Shown: in pieces, positions 58,411 to 64,000 of the stretch
How the letters are laid out: every line of letters begins with the position of its first letter
Numbering within the stretch: the first letter of the stretch is position 1
Source of the DNA: Gigaspora rosea
Lineage: Eukaryota; Glomeromycota; Glomeromycetes; Diversisporales; Gigasporaceae
NCBI GenBank assembly: GCA_003550325.1
Contig: QKWP01001679.1
Location: 33,550-97,549, forward strand
Direction: 5' to 3'
DNA: 64,000 nucleotides
Made by a program: the position numbers and the translations under genes
Notes under the pieces: generated by a model
Databases searched by the model: none
Told to the model about the DNA's origin: nothing
The model's input: the letters and a program-made list of their open reading frames with translations, nothing else

Positions 58411-59703
58411 CTAATTTTCAATTACAATTATAGGTTCCCATGTCTGTATCTCATAATATTTAGCAAGTCTATCACTATTATAATATTTCTGTAAGGTTTT
58501 TCCTTCCATATCTCAAAGTTTATAAGCACCATTGTTTAATTTCGCTTGAATTATAAAGGGGCCAATTCTTTTATCCTCAAATTTAGCAGAGAGAGACATT
58601 TTTATTTCTTTTTGTTGTATCCATGCTTTTTCTCCAATTTCAAAGGTTTCTTCTTTCACCTTTTTATCGAAGTACTTTTTCTGTTTTTCTTGTGATTTCC
58701 TAGTATTTTCTCGGGCTTCTTCTTGTATGGTTGGCAATTTGTCTATTAATTAGTAAGCTCATTGTAATATACTGTCTTGTATATTAATTTCTGTATAATT
58801 AATTACTTTAGGATATAAAGAAATAAGTGCTTCTATGGGTAGCGTGGCTTGTCTACCATAAACTAACTGGAATGGAGTGTATCCAGTAGCAGCATATCTC
58901 TTTGTTCGATAAGCTAAGAGAACAGCAGGTATGTGTAAATCCCAATCATCTGTTTCTTTTACTTTCGCGAGAGATTTACATAATGTTCGATTAAGTCTTT
59001 CAACCATTCCATTTGTCTGTGGATGGTATAGTGAAGAGAATTTATATTTGATGAGAAACTTTTCACATAGAATCCATACAGTTTCGCTAATAAAGTTTCT
59101 TCCTTGGTCAGAAAGTATAATCTTTGGAGTTCCGTGTCTACAGATAATTTCTTCAAAAATAAATTGTGCAAGAGTATTGGCTCAAGAATAAGGGACAGCT
59201 TTGGCTTCTGGCCATCTTGTTAGATAGTCGGTAGCAACAATGATGTAACGATTGGTTTGAGCAGTTATAGGTAAGGGTCCGACAAGGTCAATTCCAATCC
59301 TTTCAAAAGCACGTCCTATTTGGATAGGATAGAGAGGTTCTTTTTTGCGTCCTTTAAGTCTCTTTTGGCATGTTTCACAAGTCTTTACATATTCTTGGAC
59401 GTCTCGATACATTTGATTCCAATAATATCGTTCAGCTATTTTATAGTACATAGCATTGGTTCCCAGATGTCCAGCAGTAGGGTGTTTATGCATCATGTAT
59501 AGGATCGGTTCTACTTCTGTCCATTTAATAACTCGAAAGGGGTGTTCTGGATCTTTTCGGTTCTTCTTATATAAGAGGTTATGTCTAATTTCAAAATATC
59601 TAGCCTGGTTAATTAGTTGTTTCTTTTCATAGTCTGTAAATTCGTCTGGTAACTTGTCTGATTCTAGGTAATTTTAAAGTTGGCTATATCGGTTTAAATT
59701 CAT
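58411..59703 (-). pseudogene. Gypsy-B integrase, stopped five times in one frame
   Basis: Integrase inserts the cDNA into the genome. The frame starts at ATG 59703, overlapping the RT stop. Then HKHPTAGHLGTNAMYYKIAE ... CETCQKRLKG (H2C2 zinc domain, ~59490-59370), GIDLVGPLP (first Asp), IILSDQGRNF (second Asp), YHPQTNGMVERLNRTL (catalytic Glu), GYTPFQLVYGRQATLPIEAL, then a basic C-terminal part IGEKAWIQQKEIKMSLSAKF ... KRIGPFIIQAKLNNGAYKL. In-frame stops: TAA 59674-59676, TGA 59184-59186, TGA about 58759-58761, TAA about 58750-58752 and TGA 58513-58515. At several of the TGAs a CGA Arg codon would fit. The frame ends at TAG 58411-58413. Confidence 0.85.
59700..59703 (-). promoter_or_regulatory. 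ATGA stop/start overlap between RT and integrase
   Basis: The minus strand reads TCATGAAT: the RT frame ends TGA (59702-59700) and the integrase frame starts ATG (59703-59701). Such overlaps permit termination-reinitiation. Alternatively the two frames were once joined and an indel separated them. Confidence 0.5.
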
Positions 59704-61295
59704 GATTTAGATGATTTAAGTGTCTGGGTCGGTAGGCGTGATAGAGCATCAACATTAGAGTGGATTCTTCCAGGTTTGTGAAAGATTTCAAAGTTATAAG
59801 GTTGGAGTTTAAGAATCCATCTTCCAATTCTTCCTTTAGGTTCAGAAGTACGTAGCCATTTCAATGCTGAATGGTCTGTAACTAAGATGAACTTGGTAGC
59901 GCCTAGGTATTTATGAAAGTGTTCGATTGCCCATACTACAGCAGCACATTCTAGTTCGGTTGCGCCGTAGTTTACTTCTTTTTTTCGTAGACTTTTGCTT
60001 GCATAGGCAATGGGGTGTTCCTTATGATTTTGGTCCAATTGACTGAGAGTAGCACCAAATCCATAGTAAGAAGCATCGGTGGCCAAGATAAAGGTCTTTC
60101 TGAAATTAGGGTAGGCTAATATAGGGGCAGCAGTAAGTCGGTCTTTTAGTTCATTAAAAGCTTCCTGTTGAATATGGGTCCATCGATATGGTTCGTCTTT
60201 TTGTAACAATCGATTTAAGGGTTTAGCAATAGCAGAGAAATTTTGGATAAATTGTCTATAGTATCCAGCTAATCCCAAGAATGAGCGAAGTTGGGTTATA
60301 TTCTGCGGTGGTTGGATCTTTTGTACGGCTTCAATTTTGGTAGGGTCAGGGGCTATTCCACTAGGTGCAATTATATGGCCTAAGAAGGGTAATCTTTGCA
60401 TCCAAAAGTTACATTTCTCGATATTAAGTCGCAAACCAGCTTGTTTGATTCTGTGAAACACTTCATTCAAGTGCTTCAGGTGGTCATCGAATGTTCGAGA
60501 GTATACTATAGTATCATCCAAGTATACTACTACAAATTTCCAAGCAATCCCTTCATAAACTCGGTCCATTAGTCTTTGGAACGTAGCAGGGGCATTACAA
60601 AGTCCAAAAGGCATCACATTGAACTCGTACGTTCCATAGCGAGTTACAAAAGCAGTCTTTTCTTTATCACGAGGGTGCATAGCTACTTGCCAATATCCAC
60701 TTGCAAGGTCCAAAGTAGAAAACCAATGCGATCCAGCAAGAGTATTTAACATTTCATCAATACGAGGTAGAGGGTATGCATCCTTTTTAGTAACATTGTT
60801 AAGTTTTCGGTAGTCTACACAGAAGCGTAGTTTGCCATTTTTCTTCTTGACTAGAACAACAGGGGAAGTCCAGGGACTATTCGAAGGCCGGATAAGTTTA
60901 TGTTTCATCATTCGTTGGATTTCCTCTTTAATAAATGTCTGTTCACTTGGAGGTATAGAATAGGGTCTAGAGCGAATGGGTGGTACATCTTCTGTAAAAA
61001 TACGATGAGAAACTAAGTCAGTCCTTCCTAATTCATTAATGTCTGTTGCGAAAATGTCTGCAAATTTCTCAAGTAAGTGTCTAAATTTAAGTCCTTGATC
61101 TGCAGCAAGAGGACCTGTGTTTAATGAAGTAGTTGGGGTCAACGTATATTCCTCATAGGGAATAAGGGTGTCTATACTATATACAGGGGTAGGTACTAAA
61201 TTTATAGGGTGTTCAGGGGGTTTAAGAGGTCTGTTAATACAGTTGTCTGAGTCAACAGGTAGTTTGCCATCATGCCTAGGATTATCTAAAAATTT
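59700..61295 (-). CDS. Gypsy-B reverse transcriptase / RNase H
   Basis: It copies the element's RNA into DNA and removes the RNA strand. The frame is open from about 61321, and I take entry by a -1 shift at 61289-61295. After a linker come RT motifs: SPWTSPVVLVKKKNGKLRFC, YRKLNNVTKKDAYPLPRIDE, FSTLDLASGYWQVAM, FNVMPFGLCNAPATFQRLMD, VVYLDDTIVYS (catalytic DD) and LPFLGHIIAPSGI. RNase H follows: ILATDASYYGFGATLSQLDQ (Asp), ATELECAAVVWAIEHF (Glu) and LVTDHSALKWL (Asp), then FEIFHKPGRIHSNVDALSRL. All catalytic residues are present and no stop occurs before TGA 59700-59702. This is the best-preserved coding region of the window. The TGA overlaps the integrase ATG. Confidence 0.9.
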   Translation of the reverse strand, partial: KFLDNPRHDGKLPVDSDNCINRPLKPPEHPINLVPTPVYSIDTLIPYEEYTLTPTTSLNTGPLAADQGLKFRHLLEKFADIFATDINELGRTDLVSHRIFTEDVPPIRSRPYSIPPSEQTFIKEEIQRMMKHKLIRPSNSPWTSPVVLVKKKNGKLRFCVDYRKLNNVTKKDAYPLPRIDEMLNTLAGSHWFSTLDLASGYWQVAMHPRDKEKTAFVTRYGTYEFNVMPFGLCNAPATFQRLMDRVYEGIAWKFVVVYLDDTIVYSRTFDDHLKHLNEVFHRIKQAGLRLNIEKCNFWMQRLPFLGHIIAPSGIAPDPTKIEAVQKIQPPQNITQLRSFLGLAGYYRQFIQNFSAIAKPLNRLLQKDEPYRWTHIQQEAFNELKDRLTAAPILAYPNFRKTFILATDASYYGFGATLSQLDQNHKEHPIAYASKSLRKKEVNYGATELECAAVVWAIEHFHKYLGATKFILVTDHSALKWLRTSEPKGRIGRWILKLQPYNFEIFHKPGRIHSNVDALSRLPTQTLKSSKS

Positions 61296-63284
61296 GTATT
61301 TGCGAACAGGGTAGCAAGGGTTTCAGTTCTTTGTTGTAGGTACTGGGTGTCTTGGTGAATAAGGCGAAGTAATTGTTGATTAAAGTTTTCAAGTTTTTGG
61401 ACTTGTTGTTGAAGTTGTTCAATGGTCTGGTTCTGTTGGACAACTTGTTGTTGTAATGTTTCAAAAACTTCGATAGTGACAGTATTTTGATCACTTTGAA
61501 TAGGTTCTATATATATAACTTCTGGTTCTGGTTCGAATATTGGTGGTGGTGGAGGTACACATTCTGTACAGTATCCATCATGTTCATCAAGTTCTTCCTG
61601 GTGCTTAACATGAAGACATTCCTTGCAGAGGTCAATAGGGGTGTCTGAGAAGTTTCTTCTAAGATTAGCGAGAGCAGTTTCTTTACAGAATTCAGGATGG
61701 CTAGTGTCGAAGGAAATTTCAAGGGTCTGTTGTAATTGAAATTCTTCATTCCCTTCTAATATACCATGTTCAGCACGAAGTACTAAGTGCATTTCTTCCT
61801 GACTCCAAGGTTGGTTACTACGATCAGTCATTAAAGGTTCTAAGGCTTCAGTCAGGCTTTGGTCCAATTCTTGTAAGAAAATATTTGCAAGTAAAAAGAT
61901 ACGGGTCTGGTTCATTTCATACTGAGATCCAGCACTCCTGTTGGACTCGGTATAATGTCTGATTCTGGTCCACAAATTATAATTTGCATTGTAGAGAACA
62001 TCCTGTCCTGCTTTATAAGCATAGAGGTGTTTAAGGTCACAAAACCAAAGGGCTTGTTCTAGGCTTTCTAGATTATTCATCTTAGAGGTAGGTCTAGTTT
62101 CTCCACAGAATTTACATTGGACAAGGGTTCCACGTCCTCCTCCATGGCTATAATAATATATACGTTGAGGGTCATCAAGAGGGAGTTCATAATAATAGTC
62201 AGAGACACATCCTCGGAAAACAAACTGATTGTTAAGAACTTGTAGGTCTTCCGGTCTATTTGGTTTCTTGCAGTGACAGCAGTGGTGAGTACGCCTTGTA
62301 CTAAAGTTATACATTCGACGGGCTTCAATATCATCCGGATTACATCTACATTGGCAAATTCGGTTTTGTTCTTTAAGGGCTCCAAAAGAACAGTCAATGG
62401 CAATATGTCCAGTTGCTCTACAGGTATGACAAATATTTTCAGGGCAGTTTCAGTACAAATGATCATTACCATTGCAGGTACGGCAAGAGATCCGCTTTGG
62501 TACTTGTTGTGGGCAGTGGACAGCAATATGTCCATCCTGTCAACACGATTACAACGGTTGGTAGGGCAGTTGGCAAAGAGATGTTCAGGTGAGCCACAAT
62601 TGCCACATACACGAGAGTTAGGAGGGACACGCTTTCTATGTCTAGGCTGGTGCATAATCCATTGGTTGGTATCATCATCAGAGGTAGGGGTAATGTCTGG
62701 TTCATGGGTGGTAATAAAAGCATAAGCTTCTTGAGGGACTAAGTATTCCTGTTCATAAGTGTCTAATTTAGCAGGGTCGGTAACAGTAGGTTGTGAGGGT
62801 AATGGTTGGTTACTTTCATAGGACGTAGAAAACGTTATGTTTCTTGTTTTTCCATTTAAAAGAGTAGCATCCATTTTTCCAATTGTAACTGGCTTCAACT
62901 TTCTTTGACCAGTCATTTCCAAGCAATAATGAGTAAGAGGTGGCAGGGACTACTTCAACGGTAATAGGAATAATAGCACCATCTATTTCTATAGGTAAGT
63001 CTCGAATAATTCCCAAAGGACGAGAAGGGGTTCTAGTAGCAGGTATGATAAGGCTAAGAGAGGCTTGTTCTATTTTTAATCCTAGATCTTGGACTAATTG
63101 GTGTGCGATCATGCTGATAGAGGTTCCACTGTCAATAATAGCTTCTTGTGGTTCTTGATTGATTTTAACATTACATTTGACAGGTGTAGTATAAGCAGAT
63201 GTCTGGATCAAATTAGCAGTTTTAGCTTCTTCGAACAAGTAAGAAGATAGTGCAGTACGAACAGAAGGGTTGTCTAGGAACGTT
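61286..63284 (-). pseudogene. Gypsy-B protease plus Cys-rich multi-knuckle and coiled-coil region
   Basis: Protease comes first: NQEPQEAIIDSGTSISMIAH carries the DSG active site and SYSLLLGNDW follows. After a +1 shift near 62860 a linker (DDDTNQWIMHQPRHRKRVPP) leads to knuckle 1, CGNCGSPEHLFANC. After a -1 shift near 62555 the original frame returns with GHIAVHC (knuckle 2), CRTCNGNDHLY-TGA-NC (knuckle 3, TGA 62450-62452) and CHTCRATGHIAIDC (knuckle 4). Further Cys pairs follow: CQCRC, CCHCKK, CKFCGE, CKECLHV and CTEC. Next come a Pro run (PPPPP) and a Gln-rich heptad helix, QQQVVQQNQTIEQLQQQVQK, ending at TAG 61286-61288. The two shifts compensate, so the ancestral frame was probably continuous. 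Confidence 0.75.
61289..61295 (-). promoter_or_regulatory. -1 frameshift heptamer A AAT TTT before RT
   Basis: Zero frame reads ACA AAT TTT TAG. The heptamer AAATTTT fits X XXY YYZ exactly and is followed directly by the zero-frame stop. Slipping back one base continues AAA TTT TTA GAT, which is the RT frame (KFLDNPRHDGK). This is the expected layout of a programmed -1 frameshift site. Confidence 0.65.
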
Positions 63285-64000
63285 TCTCATTTTTGTGGAC
63301 AAGAGGTGAGTTGGTAGTGGTAGTGGTAGAAGAAGTTCCATCAAGATAGTTAATATTTCTGTAGTAGGGTGAGGGGGTTCGGTTGCTAGGTCTCCAAGAA
63401 GAAGATCAGTCTCGACTTCTAGATCGGTAGTCATCTCGATCATTACGATTATTTCTATTTCTAGAGCGGCTTCGGTCTCTATTGTAATAATCTCGGTCTC
63501 TATTATCTTGACTTCTAGATCTGTTTCTATAAGAGTCACGTCGATAGTTGTTATTATTGGACTGTCTGTTTCTTCCTCGTTCATTACTTTGATTCTTCTT
63601 TTTAAGACGATAATGTGCAATAAAGTGTCCAGTTCGACCACAATAATGGCAGGTAGGAGGTTGTTTAATCGGATTGTCTTGTTTAGAGGAATCAGCATAG
63701 TTTACTGAGAGGTTAGCAGGTGGTTGCTTCTGCGCGAGGTTAATACTAAGTTGAGCGATTTGTTCAGTTAGTTGTTTAATGGCTTGGTCTGTATCGGTAT
63801 TAGGAGAAGCCATAAGTTTTCCAGTTTCCCATTTACGAGCAGTTTTCATAGCAGCATCAAGATCAGCAGGTTCAAAGGCTTGTACATTTATAGAAAACTC
63901 AGGACGAAGGCCTTGGATAAAGAGTTGGATTACAAAGGCATCAGGGAAGTCATCGTCAGGGTCAACACGTCGCTTCAGTTTTCTGAACCGGTTAATATAG
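63274..64000 (-). pseudogene. Gypsy-B gag, C-terminal part (continues past the edge)
   Basis: Gag packages the element RNA. The window begins inside the capsid-like domain (YINRFRKLKR, FPDAFVIQLFIQGLRPEFSI, FEPADLDAAMKTARKWE). Next is a helical DQAIKQLTEQIAQLSINLAQ stretch and a zinc knuckle whose last Cys is Tyr (CHYCGRTGHFIAHY). An Arg/Ser/Asp/Asn-rich tail (SRSQDNRDRDYYNRDRSRSR) follows. TGA at 63406-63408 lies within this tail where an Arg (CGA) would fit; the frame then continues SSSWRPSNRTPSPYYRNINY to TAG at 63274-63276. Protease follows in the -1 frame. Confidence 0.8.

Larger units (their letters stand above)
56914..64000 (-). mobile_element. Gypsy-B: Ty3/Gypsy LTR retrotransposon, continues past the right edge
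   Basis: Reading right to left: the C-terminal end of gag, gag zinc knuckle, protease, Cys-rich multi-knuckle region, RT/RNase H, integrase, an extra frame, polypurine tract and 3' LTR. The RT-RNase H-integrase order identifies Ty3/Gypsy. Successive frames step by -1 each time (gag, protease, RT, integrase). The 5' LTR, primer site and most of capsid lie outside the window. At least ten stops or shifts make this copy defective, but its RT is open over 480 codons, so it is younger than Gypsy-A, into which it is inserted. Confidence 0.9.

Noticed and set aside
62273..62725. 150-codon plus-strand frame
   Set aside because: Shadow of the Gypsy-B zinc-knuckle region on the opposite strand.

Overview
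The window looks like repeat-rich intergenic DNA from a fungal nuclear genome, most likely an arbuscular mycorrhizal fungus (Glomeromycotina, Rhizophagus-like). This is inferred from very high A+T content, Sel1-repeat and kinase-family pseudogenes, short spliceosomal introns, and transposons of almost every eukaryotic class. I find no intact host gene. Nearly all coding signal belongs to decaying mobile elements, most of them on the minus strand.

Layout. 1-7.8 kb: a 379-bp inverted-repeat element, then a 5'-truncated LINE (2361-7762) with an imperfect 14-bp target duplication, inserted in an older repeat whose uninterrupted relative lies at 34.8-35.4 kb. 8.1-9.4 kb: diverged minisatellite. 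11.9-13.5 kb: a TA-flanked MITE and a GC-rich 916-bp MITE with an 8-bp hAT-type duplication. 13.9-16.65 kb: satellite of about 159 bp. 16.7-21.7 kb: non-coding repeats, two hairpins and a diverged tandem array. 21.7-25.8 kb: a broken kinase-like gene and Sel1-repeat remnants. 27.0-28.9 kb: a second satellite (about 122 bp). 30.2-31.1 kb: a broken, rearranged small gene and a Sel1 fragment. 32.15-32.5 kb: another MITE. 33.9-35.4 kb: old dispersed repeats.

35.8-45.5 kb is the most structured part. A foldback (hairpin) element with arms of 0.7-0.9 kb and no spacer at its centre is split in its right arm by a hAT transposon (37417-45320). That hAT is itself split by a pogo/Tigger-type transposon (39248-42048) and carries a 937-bp long-TIR MITE (43865-44801).

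45.9-49.5 kb: a tRNA-headed SINE with a perfect 15-bp duplication, and a 5'-truncated RNase H-bearing LINE with a perfect 15-bp duplication. 51.8-56.9 kb: an old Ty3/Gypsy relic carrying a hAT-type MITE. 56.9-64.0 kb: the 3' LTR and most of a younger Ty3/Gypsy element running off the right edge. Its reading frames run gag, protease plus a Cys-rich multi-knuckle region, RT/RNase H, integrase, and an unrecognised extra frame. A perfect -1 slippery heptamer sits at the Cys-rich/RT junction, and the RT stop overlaps the integrase ATG (ATGA).

Premature stops are mostly at positions where TGG, CGA or CAA codons are expected, so C-to-T/G-to-A transitions (cytosine deamination or RIP-like mutation) appear to have inactivated these elements. 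All splice, frameshift and family statements come from reading the sequence by eye; no search was run.
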